A model generated the notes under the pieces. It ran no database searches. It saw nothing but the letters and a program-made list of their open reading frames with translations, and was not told where the DNA came from. The translations under genes were made by a program, and so were the position numbers. From contig JAFDGW010000015.1 in NCBI GenBank assembly GCA_019309115.1, forward strand, positions 1-64,000: DNA of 64,000 nt. The letters are read 5' to 3'. Below are positions 18,145-28,965 of the stretch, piece by piece. Numbering within the stretch: position 1 is the stretch's first letter; every line of letters starts with the position of its first letter. Source of the stretch: Deltaproteobacteria bacterium (GTDB lineage: Bacteria; Desulfobacterota; Syntrophobacteria; Syntrophobacterales; Thermodesulforhabdaceae).

Positions 18145-19413
18145 ATGGCCAGTAATTTATTTCAGTTAGTGGATCAGGTTAGTCGGGAAAAAGGGATTGA
18201 AAAAAATGTACTGATAGAAGCCCTTGTCGAAGCGGTAACGACTGCTGTGCGAAAGAGGTATGGCGGTAAGGCCGACATTGAAGTAGGTTTCAATCATGAA
18301 ACGGGAGAAATAGAAGCCTACAGGTTTTATGAAATTGTTGACGTTGTGGAAGATCCGGAGCGGGAGATATCGCTTGAGGAGGCTCGGGAATACGATCCAG
18401 AAGCCGAAATAGGAGAAGAGTTAGGTGTTCCGCTGGAGCCCGAAAATCTGGGAAGGATTGCCGCTCAGACGGCCAAGCAGGTCATAATGCAGAAAATGCG
18501 TGATGCCGAGCGTGAGGCGATTTACGAAGAGTTTATACATCATAGAGGAAGCATTGTTGGTGGTATTGTGCAAAGGGTGGATAGGTCGGGAATAATTGTT
18601 AATCTTGGCAAGGCGGAAGCTTTTTTGCCAGCCAGCGAGCAGATTCCTCAGGACATATATCGCCCGGGTGACAGGATTAGGGCGTATGTTCTGGATGTGA
18701 GACGTTCAGGTAAAGGGCCTCAAATAATCCTGAGTCGCACCCATCCATCTTTCCTGATACAGCTATTTCACACCGAAGTTCCGGAAGTTCAGGAAGGATT
18801 GGTCAGTATAATAAGTGCAGCTCGTGAACCCGGTTCTAGGGCTAAAATCGCTGTGGTTTCCAGGGATCCGGACGTTGATCCAGTTGGTGCCTGTGTAGGA
18901 GTAAAAGGAAGCCGGGTGCAAAAGGTTGTTCAGGAGTTGCGGGGTGAAAAGATTGACATTGTTCCTTGGAACCTAGATCCGGCCAAGTTTGTTGTTAATG
19001 CACTGCAGCCGGCTGTAGTATCGAAAGTCATCATAGACCAGGCAAATCAGACGATGGAAGTTGTTGTCCCTGACGATCAACTATCGCTGGCCATAGGGAA
19101 GCGAGGACAAAATGTTCGTCTTGCCGCTAAACTGACCAACTGGCGCATAGATGTGATCAGCGAGAGCAGATATGGTCGGCTGAAGGATCCTGGTTATCAA
19201 TCTCTGTTGCGGCTTGAGGGCATGACAGAGGAGCTGGCAGATTTGTTATACGATGAAGGTATTACCTCGCTGGAAAGCCTAATTAGAGCGGATGAGGAAG
19301 AACTAGAAGAAATAGCCGGTTTATCTAGAGCCACTGTAGCCGGCCTGAAGGAAGAGGCAAAAAGGATTTTAGATGACAAGGCATTAAATGAAGTGACCGG
19401 TGAAGAGCGGTGA
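18145..19413 (+). CDS. nusA: Transcription termination/antitermination protein NusA
   Basis: 422 residues. The order is an N-terminal RNA-polymerase-binding domain, an S1 domain around residues 135-200 (HHRGSIVGGIVQRVDRSGI), two KH domains (GACVGVKGSRVQKVV and LAIGKRGQNVRLAAKL) and a C-terminal helix-hairpin-helix stretch with one acidic repeat. NusA modulates pausing, termination and antitermination. Its TGA overlaps the ylxR GTG. Confidence 0.97.
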   Translation: MASNLFQLVDQVSREKGIEKNVLIEALVEAVTTAVRKRYGGKADIEVGFNHETGEIEAYRFYEIVDVVEDPEREISLEEAREYDPEAEIGEELGVPLEPENLGRIAAQTAKQVIMQKMRDAEREAIYEEFIHHRGSIVGGIVQRVDRSGIIVNLGKAEAFLPASEQIPQDIYRPGDRIRAYVLDVRRSGKGPQIILSRTHPSFLIQLFHTEVPEVQEGLVSIISAAREPGSRAKIAVVSRDPDVDPVGACVGVKGSRVQKVVQELRGEKIDIVPWNLDPAKFVVNALQPAVVSKVIIDQANQTMEVVVPDDQLSLAIGKRGQNVRLAAKLTNWRIDVISESRYGRLKDPGYQSLLRLEGMTEELADLLYDEGITSLESLIRADEEELEEIAGLSRATVAGLKEEAKRILDDKALNEVTGEER

Positions 19414-19682
19414 TTCAATCAGGAAATGGTAAGAAAAAGCACATTCCGATAAGGACCTGTATTGTGTGTGGTAGAAAATCATCAAAGTGGGAATTGCGGA
19501 GACTGGCGCTGGATAGAGATGGGTTTGTGGTTATCGATGCAAAACAGGCTATGCAGGGGCGTGGTGCCTATTGCTGTGAGGATTGTCTGGGTTCTTTAAA
19601 GTGGGATAAAAAACTTCAGCGGGCTTTTCGGGGGAAGGCGAAAGGGTTACGGTTAGAGCCTTCGTTGACATCTTCTTTTTAG
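19410..19682 (+). CDS. ylxR: YlxR/RnpM family (DUF448) RNA-binding protein
   Basis: 90 residues from a GTG at 19410 that overlaps the nusA stop (GTGA). The family signature [20 protein letters not shown] is at residues 12-31, and [10 protein letters not shown] follows, giving four Cys. Members are reported to bind nucleic acid, and one has been linked to RNase P modulation; the role here is not shown by the sequence. The nusA-ylxR-infB order is the usual one. Confidence 0.92.
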   Translation: MIQSGNGKKKHIPIRTCIVCGRKSSKWELRRLALDRDGFVVIDAKQAMQGRGAYCCEDCLGSLKWDKKLQRAFRGKAKGLRLEPSLTSSF

Positions 19683-19693
19683 GGGGAACTTGT

Positions 19694-22636
19694 ATGGCGC
19701 GTATGAGAGTTCATGAGTTGGCAAAAGAGCTTAAAATGACAACAAAAGAGCTCATGGAAAAGATGATCGAGATGGGTATCCCCGTCAAAAACCACATGAG
19801 CATGGTTAGTGATTCTGATGTGGCGTATCTTAAAAGGCATTTCAAAAAGGAAGTTAGAAAGACCAGGGTTATTAACAAAAAGGTAGAACCTACCAAGATA
19901 ATCAGGAGAAGACGCGCCAGAAAGGATGAACCAAAGCCGGAATCTCTGGAACCCTCGGAAGTATCCGAAGGGTTGGAGAAGTCTGGGGAGGTTGTTCAGG
20001 TCGAGGCAGAACCTGAACAGGATGTGCAAGAAGTGATGGCAGAAAAATCGAAGCCTGAAGCGGCTGAGCCTGAAGTGGTTGAAGAGAAAACCCCGGAGGA
20101 GGAAGAAGAAATTCAAGTTCCCCCCAAAGATGGTACGGAACCTATTGCGGTTCAGGAGACAGAGGCAGCAAGGGAAGAAAAGAAGGAGGAAAAGATAGAA
20201 GAGGAGGAATCAACTGATGGCAAATCCGAAGTAGCGATGGAGCCACCTCTGGAAGAGTCCGAGCAAGAGGGAATTGCCGAGGAAGTTCCGGTGGTTGAAG
20301 AACCTGAGGAAGCTGAGAAAACGGCTGAGGAGAAGGCTAAACCGGAGGTGAAAGGACCTGAAGAGCCGGTTACGGCTGTGCAAAACGAGGTAATGGCTCC
20401 GGAAAAGGAAAAAGCTAAGGAAGAACGAGGGAAAAAAGAGGAGAAACGTTCTAAAGCTAGAAGATCGAGAAGAAGGCGCAAAAAGAGAAGTCACAAGGTT
20501 GAGGCTGCCAAGATTATCCAGTTGCCAGAGTTTATCCCGGAAACTGAGGAAGAGGCGAGGGATGAAGATTTAGAATCCAAAGTAAGGGTAAAGCTTGACG
20601 AGGCTCCTGTTAAAAAGGCCGCCAAGGGTGGAAAGAAATTCAAGGCCAGGTCAGAAAAGGATGAAGAACGGGGAGAAAAAGAAATTCCTCCACGGGTAGG
20701 TAAAGAAAAGCGAGTCAAGGGAAAGAAAGCGGAAGCTGAGGTTGAAGAGAAAAAGGTTGTAGAAGCAAAGGAAGAAATTCCGAAAGAGAGCGAACCTGCA
20801 CCATCGCCAACAGCGCCTCCAAAACCCAGCAAGCGCAAGATTCGCGTAGAAGAGGCCATTGTTGTTGGGGATCTTGCTAAGCAAATGGGCATTAAGGCTA
20901 ACGAGGTTATCAAGAAACTGTTGTTACTGGGATTGCCCGTTACGGTCAATCAGTCTATCGATTTTGATACTGCAGCCTTGGTTGCTTCGGAATTCGGGTT
21001 TGAGGTGGAAAAGAAGGGTTTTGAGGAAGAAGATATTCTCCATACCGCTGAAGATAAGCCGGAAGATTTACAACCGAGACCTCCTGTCGTTACGGTTATG
21101 GGCCATGTGGATCACGGCAAAACATCGCTTCTGGACGCCATTCGCCATACCAACGTAACGGCCCGAGAAGCCGGGGGGATTACTCAGCACATAGGGGCTT
21201 ATCATGTAACCCTTGATAAGGGCAGCATAGTTTTTCTAGACACCCCGGGGCACGAAGCCTTCACAGCGATGCGTGCAAGGGGAGCCAGAGTGACCGATAT
21301 TGTTATTCTTGTGGTTGCCGCCGATGATGGAGTTATGGAGCAGACGGTTGAAGCAATTAACCACGCCAAGGCGGCTGATGTTCCCATTATTGTAGCGATA
21401 AATAAGATTGATAAGCCTAACGCGAATCCCGAGCGAGTGAAGCGAGAACTTGCAGAGTATGGTCTTGTTCCTGAAGAGTGGGGTGGGGACACTATAATGG
21501 TAGAAGTGTCTGCCAAGAAGAATGTAGGGATTGACGAGCTTCTGGAGATGGTCCTTCTTCAGGCAGAGCTTATGGAATTGAAAGCCAATCCCAATAAGCC
21601 TGCTCGTGGACGCGTGATTGAAGCCAAGCTGGAGAAGGGCAGAGGACCTGTCGCGACGGTGCTTATTCAAGAAGGGACAATCCATGTTGGTGATGCCTAT
21701 GTGTGCGGTCTTCATTACGGAAAGGTCCGAAACCTTTTTGATGACAGAGGGCGCAGAGTTAGCGAGGCGGGTCCGTCCATGCCGGTGGAGGTAATAGGTA
21801 TATCAGGGGTGCCTCAGGCGGGAGACGACTTCGTCGTGGTTGCTGATGAAAAGCAGGCAAAGCTTGTTGCCGAACATCGCCAGCGGAAGCAGAGAGAGAA
21901 AGAACTTTCTAAGGCCACCAAAGTCACTTTAGAAAAGCTTTATGAACAAATGCGAGAAGGGGAACTCAAGGAGCTCAATATTGTACTCAAAGCAGACGTG
22001 CAAGGGTCTCTTGAAGCCCTTTCCACGGCGATTAGTCGCCTGAGACATCCTGAAATAAAAATAAACGTAATTCATGCCGCAACAGGTTCCATTAATGAAA
22101 CGGACGTCATGCTTGCTTCGGCATCTAATGCCATCGTTATCGGTTTCAATGTTCGCCCTGATGCGAAGGTGGAAGAATTGGCCAAGAAAGAGCATGTGGA
22201 TGTTCGATTTTATGATGTAATTTATCAGGTTATAAGCGACATCAAAGATGCAATGGCTGGGCTTCTGGAGCCTGAATATCGTGAAAAGATTCTGGGGCGT
22301 GCAGAAGTCAGGCAAACCTTTCACATATCTAAGGTTGGCACGGTGGCCGGTTGTTATGTCTTGGACGGTGTAGTGATGAGAAATGCCCAGGTGCGTGTAC
22401 TCAGAGATCAGGTGGTGATTTATGACAGTAAGATAGCTTCTCTAAAGCGATTTAAGGACGACGTGAAAGAAGTTAAGGCCGGATTTGAATGCGGGATTCT
22501 GGTTGCTAATTTTAACGATGTCAAAGTGGGAGACGTTCTGGAAGTGTACACAGTAGAAGAGGTAAGACCTTCTATTGATGGTGTTATGGAAGAGCAGGAT
22601 GAAAAGGATTCCACGGAAAACGGGAATCAAAAATGA
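19694..22636 (+). CDS. infB: Translation initiation factor IF-2
   Basis: 980 residues, at the long end for the family. An IF2-N domain ([21 protein letters not shown]) opens the protein, followed by some 350 residues of highly charged, Glu/Lys-rich low-complexity linker, a second IF2-N-like domain ([22 protein letters not shown]), and the GTPase. G motifs are GHVDHGKT (470-477), DTPGH, NKID and SAKK. IF-2 brings fMet-tRNA to the 30S subunit. The linker is expected to vary in length and is not evidence of damage. Confidence 0.98.
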   Translation: MARMRVHELAKELKMTTKELMEKMIEMGIPVKNHMSMVSDSDVAYLKRHFKKEVRKTRVINKKVEPTKIIRRRRARKDEPKPESLEPSEVSEGLEKSGEVVQVEAEPEQDVQEVMAEKSKPEAAEPEVVEEKTPEEEEEIQVPPKDGTEPIAVQETEAAREEKKEEKIEEEESTDGKSEVAMEPPLEESEQEGIAEEVPVVEEPEEAEKTAEEKAKPEVKGPEEPVTAVQNEVMAPEKEKAKEERGKKEEKRSKARRSRRRRKKRSHKVEAAKIIQLPEFIPETEEEARDEDLESKVRVKLDEAPVKKAAKGGKKFKARSEKDEERGEKEIPPRVGKEKRVKGKKAEAEVEEKKVVEAKEEIPKESEPAPSPTAPPKPSKRKIRVEEAIVVGDLAKQMGIKANEVIKKLLLLGLPVTVNQSIDFDTAALVASEFGFEVEKKGFEEEDILHTAEDKPEDLQPRPPVVTVMGHVDHGKTSLLDAIRHTNVTAREAGGITQHIGAYHVTLDKGSIVFLDTPGHEAFTAMRARGARVTDIVILVVAADDGVMEQTVEAINHAKAADVPIIVAINKIDKPNANPERVKRELAEYGLVPEEWGGDTIMVEVSAKKNVGIDELLEMVLLQAELMELKANPNKPARGRVIEAKLEKGRGPVATVLIQEGTIHVGDAYVCGLHYGKVRNLFDDRGRRVSEAGPSMPVEVIGISGVPQAGDDFVVVADEKQAKLVAEHRQRKQREKELSKATKVTLEKLYEQMREGELKELNIVLKADVQGSLEALSTAISRLRHPEIKINVIHAATGSINETDVMLASASNAIVIGFNVRPDAKVEELAKKEHVDVRFYDVIYQVISDIKDAMAGLLEPEYREKILGRAEVRQTFHISKVGTVAGCYVLDGVVMRNAQVRVLRDQVVIYDSKIASLKRFKDDVKEVKAGFECGILVANFNDVKVGDVLEVYTVEEVRPSIDGVMEEQDEKDSTENGNQK

Positions 22637-22920
22637 CTGTGGGGATAGCAAAGATTTCCTTTTTTTTACCGGGGGTCATGTCTCTAAAAGCAAAACGCAA
22701 AATCGTTAAAAGCTTGGTAGAAAAGAGTAAGCACAGGTTTAACGTATCTGTTGCCGAGGTTGCCGATCAAGACGTTTATCAGAGAGCTACTATAGCGATA
22801 GCAGTGGTTGGAAACAACGGGCGGGAAATGAATTCTCTTCTTGATCGCGTTATAGATTTTATGGAGTCCCTTGGACTCGCCGAGATTATGGATCAGGAGA
22901 TCGAGCTTATAAGTATGTAG
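22633..22920 (+). CDS. ylxP: YlxP-like protein (DUF503)
   Basis: 95 residues. The family pattern [32 protein letters not shown] lies in the first 45 residues, read here in adjoining blocks, then [16 protein letters not shown]503 proteins have a ferredoxin-like fold and are usually found between infB and rbfA, as here; the molecular function is not established. The ATG overlaps the infB stop (ATGA). Confidence 0.9.
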   Translation: MTVGIAKISFFLPGVMSLKAKRKIVKSLVEKSKHRFNVSVAEVADQDVYQRATIAIAVVGNNGREMNSLLDRVIDFMESLGLAEIMDQEIELISM

Positions 22921-22952
22921 CATATCCTGATTCAAAAAAATGTGAGGCTTTC

Positions 22953-23303
22953 ATGAAAGGTTATCAAAGAAGTGAGCGTTTATCGGATCTTATTCAAAGA
23001 GAAGTAGCAGACATATTACAGAAGCGGGTCAAAGATCCCCGGTTGCAGGGTTTGACAATAACGGCAGTGAAAGTGTCTGGAGATTTACGTCATGCCACGA
23101 TTTTCTACAGAGATACCTTCAGAAAGGAGGAACCCTCAGTGCTGGGAGATGCACTCGGTAAGGCAACAGGATTTATTCGGCGTGAGCTTGCAGGGCGCCT
23201 GTACCTCAGATACACACCGAAACTTTCCTTTTCTTATGACGATTCTGCTGATTATGGCGAAAAAATAGACAGGCTGTTGAGGATGTTGGATGAGGAAAAG
23301 TAG
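22953..23303 (+). CDS. rbfA: Ribosome-binding factor A
   Basis: 116 residues. RbfA is a KH-like protein that binds pre-30S subunits and helps 16S 5'-end maturation. The N-terminal YQRSERLSDLIQREVADILQK and the segment VKDPRLQGLTITAVKVSGDLRHATIFY are diagnostic. The gene overlaps the next ATG by 14 bp. Confidence 0.95.
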   Translation: MKGYQRSERLSDLIQREVADILQKRVKDPRLQGLTITAVKVSGDLRHATIFYRDTFRKEEPSVLGDALGKATGFIRRELAGRLYLRYTPKLSFSYDDSADYGEKIDRLLRMLDEEK

Positions 23304-24297
23304 GCTAACAGAGGTTTCGTCAGTTTTGTTCGATCCCGCCTACAGCAATTGCCTTATTGTCACCCATGTAAGACCAGACGGTGATGCAATAGGCTCGTTA
23401 CTGGCTCTAAGGCTTGTTTTGCTTTCCCGGGGAAAAAGGGTTGTTGCCTTTTGTGAGGATCCTGTACCGAACAATCTTGGATTTCTGCCTGGATCGGACA
23501 GGATTGTTCACAGTGTCATGGATGTATCAGAGTTTGACGTTGTCGTTTTTGTTGATTGCGGAGCACCTGACAGGGCAGGTAGGTCTATAACCCCGGAAAA
23601 GCTTGCAGGAACTCTTACGGTAAACATAGATCATCACGTTGCTGAAAATCCCTTTGGTGATGTTTACTGGGTTGACAGGGAATTCAGTAGCACTTGTGAA
23701 ATGCTTTACGAAATTTTTCGTCAGAAGGGGCTGGAATTTACGCCTGATGTGGCCACATGTCTATATACCGGTATACTTACGGATACCGGTTCATTTCAGT
23801 TTTCCAACACGACAGGCAGAGTGCTTCGGATAGCGTCCAGCTTGGTGGAATGCGGGGCAGATCCGCGAGCCATTTCTGAAAATGTCTTTGAATCTGCCAC
23901 ACCCCAACGGCTTATCTTATTGGGTAAGATGCTTGATACCCTCAGATACCACGCCAACTACAGAATAGCATCAGCTCGCCTTACTCAGGCCATGCTTCAG
24001 GAAACTGCTGCCACCACAATGGACAGCGAAGGATTTGTTAACATGCTTAGGCAGGTAAAAACCGTCAGGGTAGGGGTTCTTTTCAGAGAGGATCGGGACA
24101 GACGCATTCACGTAGGACTCCGTTCCAAGGGTGCTGTGGATGTAGCCCGTTTTGCTAAAATGTTTGGTGGAGGTGGTCATGTTCATGCAGCTGCATGCAG
24201 ATTAGACGGTTCTATAGAAGACGTAGAAAAGCTCATTATTCCGGCTCTAGAAAACTACATCATGGAAACAGAAGTTCAGGAAGGACAGGTTAGCTGA
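23290..24297 (+). CDS. nrnA: DHH/DHHA1 phosphoesterase, NrnA-like (oligoribonuclease/pAp phosphatase)
   Basis: 335 residues. The DHH domain carries THVRPDGDAIGS (metal-binding Asp), VDCG and the IDHH motif (about residues 115-118), followed by a DHHA1 domain with the substrate-binding GGGGHVHAAAC. These enzymes degrade nanoRNAs or pAp using manganese. The location rbfA-nrnA-truB is common in Gram-positive and delta-type genomes. It overlaps rbfA by 14 bp and truB by one base. Confidence 0.93.
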   Translation: MRKSRLTEVSSVLFDPAYSNCLIVTHVRPDGDAIGSLLALRLVLLSRGKRVVAFCEDPVPNNLGFLPGSDRIVHSVMDVSEFDVVVFVDCGAPDRAGRSITPEKLAGTLTVNIDHHVAENPFGDVYWVDREFSSTCEMLYEIFRQKGLEFTPDVATCLYTGILTDTGSFQFSNTTGRVLRIASSLVECGADPRAISENVFESATPQRLILLGKMLDTLRYHANYRIASARLTQAMLQETAATTMDSEGFVNMLRQVKTVRVGVLFREDRDRRIHVGLRSKGAVDVARFAKMFGGGGHVHAAACRLDGSIEDVEKLIIPALENYIMETEVQEGQVS

Positions 24298-25205
24298 TGA
24301 TTAATGGCGTGTTAGTTGTTAACAAACCAGTTGATATGACCTCCTTTCAAGTGGTTGAAGCTATAAAGAAGGTCATAAAGTCCAAAAAGATTGGACATGG
24401 TGGCACTTTGGATCCATTTGCAAGTGGGGTTCTAGTTGTTCTGATAAACAAAGCAACCAAGATTGCCGATCAGTTCTTGGAAGGCAACAAGGGTTACCGT
24501 TTTGTGTTGCGCCTTGATGCTGAGACGGACACGCTCGACAGGACGGGGCAGATCGTTCACCGATATGAGGGTCCACCAGTTGAAAGAGAATTTTTTGAAG
24601 GTGTGCTTGAACGATTCCGAGGTGAGGTTGAACATCGAACCCCGGCTTATGCTGCCGCTAGAATTAAAGGGCAGAGACTGTACAAGCTTGCAAGAAAAGG
24701 TGTTGAAACAGAGCGGCCTCTTAAACGTGTGACCATTTATCGTCTTGAGCTGATTTCCTACGAATGGCCGAGAGCTGTTCTTGAGATGGAGTGTTCAAAG
24801 GGAACTTATGTCAGGCAGATAGGTGCCGACATTGCTAGGGAAATTGGTGCTTTTGGCCATATAGAAAAACTGGTCAGAACCAAAAGCGGTCCTTTTACCA
24901 TCGAAGATGCATGGGAGTTGTCAGAGGTACTGGATGCTGTCAGAGAAGGAAACATCGAAAAATTTTTGATACCCATGGTTGATGCCCTGGAACATCTTCC
25001 TGCCGTTGTAATGGAAAAATCGGAGCAGGTACGTAAGCTGAGACACGGGCTTTTGGACCGAGAATGGGAGCAGGAAAAGAAAGAAGAAGTGGGGGAATAC
25101 GACGGCGCCGTTCGCATAGTAACCCCCGATTATGACAGGTTACTTGCGTTGTGGTGGCCATTTGGCAGTAAAGACCGAAAAAGGCGCTTACGAGTACTAA
25201 TTTAA
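24297..25205 (+). CDS. truB: tRNA pseudouridine(55) synthase TruB
   Basis: 302 residues. The catalytic motif [13 protein letters not shown] holds the nucleophile Asp39. The typical [13 protein letters not shown]-like stretch ([16 protein letters not shown]) follows. TruB makes pseudouridine 55 in the T-loop of tRNAs. The ATG overlaps the nrnA TGA (TGATG). The C-terminal region is the usual PUA-like domain. Confidence 0.96.
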   Translation: MINGVLVVNKPVDMTSFQVVEAIKKVIKSKKIGHGGTLDPFASGVLVVLINKATKIADQFLEGNKGYRFVLRLDAETDTLDRTGQIVHRYEGPPVEREFFEGVLERFRGEVEHRTPAYAAARIKGQRLYKLARKGVETERPLKRVTIYRLELISYEWPRAVLEMECSKGTYVRQIGADIAREIGAFGHIEKLVRTKSGPFTIEDAWELSEVLDAVREGNIEKFLIPMVDALEHLPAVVMEKSEQVRKLRHGLLDREWEQEKKEEVGEYDGAVRIVTPDYDRLLALWWPFGSKDRKRRLRVLI

Positions 25206-25251
25206 CGTCGTTAGTGTGCCTAAACAAATTCAAAAAAGGAGGGATAAAACA

Positions 25252-25521
25252 GTGGCTCTCACTCCTGAAAGGAAAAGGGAAATCATAGAAAGCTTCAGAA
25301 TTCACCCTAACGATACGGGATCTCCTGAAGTGCAGATTGCTTTACTCAGTGAGCGAATTAATTACCTAACCGAGCATTTCAAAGTTCATAAAAAAGATCA
25401 TCATTCCCGCAGGGGATTACTAAAGCTGGTCGGTCAGAGAAGAAGGCTTTTGAACTATTTGAAGCGTAAAGACATTAATCGTTACCTCAGTGTGGTGGAG
25501 AAGCTGGGGTTGCGCGGGTAG
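25252..25521 (+). CDS. rpsO: 30S ribosomal protein S15
   Basis: 89 residues when started at the GTG at 25252, which gives exactly the family length and the N-terminus [12 protein letters not shown]; an AGGAGGG lies 10-16 bp upstream. The upstream in-frame codon at 25216 is not supported. The family core [22 protein letters not shown] and [21 protein letters not shown] is complete. The order truB-rpsO-pnp is widespread. Confidence 0.97.
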   Translation: MALTPERKREIIESFRIHPNDTGSPEVQIALLSERINYLTEHFKVHKKDHHSRRGLLKLVGQRRRLLNYLKRKDINRYLSVVEKLGLRG

Positions 25522-25528
25522 AAAATCC

Positions 25529-25571
25529 TGTTTCCTGTAGAGGGAACAACGAAGACTCCACAAAAAGGAGT
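25529..25571 (+). promoter_or_regulatory. Two hairpins in the pnp leader, second includes the ribosome-binding site
   Basis: TGTTTCC (25529-25535) can pair with GGGAACA (25542-25548). Directly after, ACTCC (25555-25559) can pair with GGAGT (25567-25571), and that GGAG is the ribosome-binding site of pnp, whose ATG is at 25582. Such hairpins could mediate processing or feedback on pnp, as known for PNPase autoregulation in enterobacteria. Stems are short, so this is tentative. Confidence 0.35.
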
Positions 25572-25581
25572 ATGTGAATCT

Positions 25582-27687
25582 ATGAAAAGGTCGGTAACAG
25601 CAGAAATTGGCGGTCGAAGTATAACAATTGAAACCGGTGCAATGGCCCGCCAGGCGAGCGGAGCGGTCATTGTTAAGTCAGGCGATACTGTCGTTCTTGT
25701 TTCGGCAGTAAAAGAAGACAAAGTCCGAGAAGGCATAGATTTTGTTCCGCTAATGGTTGACTATCAAGAAATGAGCTATGCCGCCGGTCGTATTCCAGGG
25801 GGATTTTTCCGTCGCGAAATCGGGCGTCCCAGTGAAAAAGAGACTCTTACCTCTCGACTCATTGACCGTCCAATACGCCCACTCTTTCCGAAGGGTTACA
25901 ATTGCGAAACCCAGATAATCGCCACTGTGCTTTCAGTGGATCAGGAGAATGAACCTGATGTTCTAGCGATAACGGGTGCATCGGCAGCACTTCACATTTC
26001 GCCCGTGCCTTTCCAAGGTCCTATCGCGGCCGTTCGTATAGGACGAGTTGATGGAAGGTTTGTCGTGAATCCGAGCGCCGCTCAGCTCGAGAAAAGTGAC
26101 TTGAACCTGGTCGTTGCAGGGAGCAGAAACGCCATTGTTATGGTTGAAGGTGAAGCCAGTTTTGTTCCTGAAGGGGACGTTATTGAAGCCCTTGAATTTG
26201 CCCATGAAGCCCTTCAACCTCTTTTGGACTTACAGGAAAGGCTAAGGGCAGAAGTTGGGAAGCCCAAAGAAGAGGTTGTTGTTCCTGAGGTTGATAAAGA
26301 GCTGGTCGAAGTTGTAAAGGAAAAGGCCATTACGGCTCTGAGAGAAGTGATGACCACACCGGATAAGGTGTTGCGCAAGACCAGGAAAAAAGAGCTATAT
26401 TCAGCTGTCGTGGAAGAGCTGGCTGATGCCTATCCGGACAGGCAGAGTGAGATTTTGGAAATCCTGGGAGAGCTGGAAAAGAAAGTTGTGCGCGAGATGA
26501 TGTTGCAGGAAAAGCGACGGATAGATGGGCGAGGCTTTGAGGACATTCGTCCTATTGAGATCGAGGTTGGGCTTCTTCCCAGGACCCATGGTTCGGCCAT
26601 GTTCCGCCGCGGTGAAACCCAGGTTTTGTGTATAACAACTCTGGGATCCTCTGCCGATGAGCAAAAGATAGAAGCCCTTACCGGCGAGACCTTTAAGTCG
26701 TTTATGCTTCATTATAACTTCCCACCTTATTGCGTTGGAGAAGTAAAGCCATTAAGGGGGCCAAGTCGTAGAGAAATAGGGCACGGTGCGTTGGCGGAGC
26801 GGGCCGTTAAGCCGATTTTGCCGGATAGCGATTCCTTTCCTTATACTATAAGGGTTGTTTCAGAGGTTCTGGAATCCAACGGTTCAAGTTCTATGGCGAC
26901 AGTCTGTGGTGCCACGCTTTCCCTTATGGATGCCGGGGTGCCGGTGAAAGACATGGTTGCTGGCATTGCCATGGGATTGGTCAAGGAGGGTGACGAAGTA
27001 GTGATCTTGACCGACATCATCGGTGATGAAGATCACCTTGGTGACATGGACTTTAAGGTAACGGGAAACGAAAAGGGAATCACCGCTCTCCAGATGGATA
27101 TTAAGATTACCGGCATAACCCGTAGCATAATGGAAGAAGCCCTTAGTCGTGCCCGTAAGGCTCGCCTTGAAATCCTCGATAAAATGCGAAGTGTGCTTTC
27201 TACTCCGCGTCCGGATCTTTCTCCTTATGCTCCACGGGTGGCGGTCACCAAGGTTTCACCTGACAAGATAAGGGACATAATTGGCCCTGGTGGTAAGGTT
27301 ATCAAGCACATCATTGCGGAAACGGATACCAAGATTGACATAGAAGAAGATGGCAGGATTGCCGTCATGGGGCCCAGTACAGAGGCCTGTGAAAAGGCCA
27401 TAGAGATGATCAAAGAGCTCACGATAGAGCCTGAACTTGGTCAGGTGTATCTAGCCAAGATCACGAGAATAACAGACTTTGGAGCTTTCGCAGAGATAAG
27501 GCCAAATCTGGAGGGATTGATTCATATATCGCAGCTGGATAATAAGCGTGTGCGAAAAGTGAGCGATGTGGTGAAAGAGGGCGACGAGGTTCTTGTCAAG
27601 GTGATAGAGATTGATAAGGACGGCAGGGTCAAGCTGAGTCGCAAGGCCGTAATGGAAAAGTCCAGTCATAGTCATAACAGACGCTGA
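25582..27687 (+). CDS. pnp: Polyribonucleotide nucleotidyltransferase (PNPase)
   Basis: 701 residues, full length. Two RNase PH-like domains are joined by the all-helical linker; a KH domain ([20 protein letters not shown]) is near residues 557-576 and an S1 domain ([23 protein letters not shown]) is at the C-terminus. PNPase degrades RNA 3' to 5' with phosphate and is a degradosome component. The GGAG before the ATG lies in a small hairpin. Confidence 0.98.
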   Translation: MKRSVTAEIGGRSITIETGAMARQASGAVIVKSGDTVVLVSAVKEDKVREGIDFVPLMVDYQEMSYAAGRIPGGFFRREIGRPSEKETLTSRLIDRPIRPLFPKGYNCETQIIATVLSVDQENEPDVLAITGASAALHISPVPFQGPIAAVRIGRVDGRFVVNPSAAQLEKSDLNLVVAGSRNAIVMVEGEASFVPEGDVIEALEFAHEALQPLLDLQERLRAEVGKPKEEVVVPEVDKELVEVVKEKAITALREVMTTPDKVLRKTRKKELYSAVVEELADAYPDRQSEILEILGELEKKVVREMMLQEKRRIDGRGFEDIRPIEIEVGLLPRTHGSAMFRRGETQVLCITTLGSSADEQKIEALTGETFKSFMLHYNFPPYCVGEVKPLRGPSRREIGHGALAERAVKPILPDSDSFPYTIRVVSEVLESNGSSSMATVCGATLSLMDAGVPVKDMVAGIAMGLVKEGDEVVILTDIIGDEDHLGDMDFKVTGNEKGITALQMDIKITGITRSIMEEALSRARKARLEILDKMRSVLSTPRPDLSPYAPRVAVTKVSPDKIRDIIGPGGKVIKHIIAETDTKIDIEEDGRIAVMGPSTEACEKAIEMIKELTIEPELGQVYLAKITRITDFGAFAEIRPNLEGLIHISQLDNKRVRKVSDVVKEGDEVLVKVIEIDKDGRVKLSRKAVMEKSSHSHNRR

Positions 27688-27702
27688 TAGCGTGTGCTGA
27701 GT

Positions 27703-28965
27703 ATGGTTCGGAAAACGGTTCTTGATAACGGATTGCGATTACTTTCCAGACGGTTGGAGGGAACGCGGGCAGTATCCCTTGGGATATGGATAGACTCTGG
27801 TTCCAGAGACGAACCTGAGTCCAAAGAAGGAATAACCCATTTCCTTGAACATATGTTCTTCAAGGGTACTCGCCGCCGTTCCACTCATGATATTGCTGTG
27901 GAGCTCGATCTGCTGGGTGGTCATTCCAACGCTTACACGACCAAAGAGTATCTCTGTTTTTACGCCAAAGTTCTTAACACTCACCTGCCGAAGCTGCTTG
28001 ACATATTTTTCGACATCCTGCTGGACTCCACCATGGATGAGAACGAGCTGGAAAAAGAGCGCTTTGTAATTTTGCAGGAAATCAAGATGGTGGATGATTC
28101 CCCGGAGGATTGTATTCACTCCCTTTTGTGTGAGAAATTCTGGCAGGGTAATCCATTGGGACATCCCGTTTGTGGGTACCGGGACTCCATAGGAAGATTA
28201 ACCCGAAGTGATTTGCTCCAGTTCAAGGATAGCTTGCTTCATCCAGGCCAGATTGTGCTAGCCGCGGCGGGGGCAATTGATCATGATGAGCTTGTATCGT
28301 GGGTTGCACCGGTTCTTGGGACGTTGAAGGAAAACGGTAGGGGGCGTCCCGAACGAGTTAGACCTGATCACACAGTGTTCCGTGAAGCTGTTTGTAGGGA
28401 ACTGGAGCAAACCCATTTTTGTCTTGCCATGCCAGGAGTTTCGTTTCGGGACGAGGACCGTTTTGCTGTGTATCTTGCGAATACCATATTTGGAAGCAGC
28501 ATGAGTAGCCGGCTTTTTCAAGAAATTCGAGAACGCAGGGGCCTTGCTTATTCCGTTTATTCTTTCGTGAATTGTTACGAGGATACCGGAATGTTCGGCA
28601 TTTATGCTGCTGTATCTCCGGAAAATCTGGGAGAGACTTTCAATGTGGTTATTTCTGAACTCGAAACGCTGGTTGAGCGAGGAGTTTCCCAGGAAGAGTT
28701 GAAACGGGCCAAGGACTGCGTGATTGGGAATATGTACCTTAACCTTGACAGCACGGATGCTCACATGAGTCGTATAGCCAGGAACGAACTCCTTTACGGT
28801 TGTAATGTTCGGCCTGAGGAAATAGAAAAAAAAGTGCAGCAGGTTACAGCTGAGGATATTCAACGGTATCTTAGGCATTCTTATCAAAGAGATTGCCTTT
28901 CCGTCTTAATACTTGGCTCAGATGCAGATAATGCTTTGCAATCAGTAACAAGGAACCTGTTCTGA
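27703..28965 (+). CDS. M16 family zinc peptidase (processing-peptidase-like)
   Basis: 420 residues from the ATG at 27703; a GTG three codons upstream (27694) is an alternative. The inverted zinc motif is H46-F-L-E49-H50, and the third ligand Glu lies about 75 residues downstream, as in M16B proteins. The C-terminal half has the non-catalytic lobe with the R/Y pair region (RERRGLAYSVYSF). These enzymes resemble mitochondrial processing peptidase and are often next to pnp in bacteria, as here. The substrate is unknown. Its stop overlaps the next ATG by one base. Confidence 0.92.
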   Translation: MVRKTVLDNGLRLLSRRLEGTRAVSLGIWIDSGSRDEPESKEGITHFLEHMFFKGTRRRSTHDIAVELDLLGGHSNAYTTKEYLCFYAKVLNTHLPKLLDIFFDILLDSTMDENELEKERFVILQEIKMVDDSPEDCIHSLLCEKFWQGNPLGHPVCGYRDSIGRLTRSDLLQFKDSLLHPGQIVLAAAGAIDHDELVSWVAPVLGTLKENGRGRPERVRPDHTVFREAVCRELEQTHFCLAMPGVSFRDEDRFAVYLANTIFGSSMSSRLFQEIRERRGLAYSVYSFVNCYEDTGMFGIYAAVSPENLGETFNVVISELETLVERGVSQEELKRAKDCVIGNMYLNLDSTDAHMSRIARNELLYGCNVRPEEIEKKVQQVTAEDIQRYLRHSYQRDCLSVLILGSDADNALQSVTRNLF

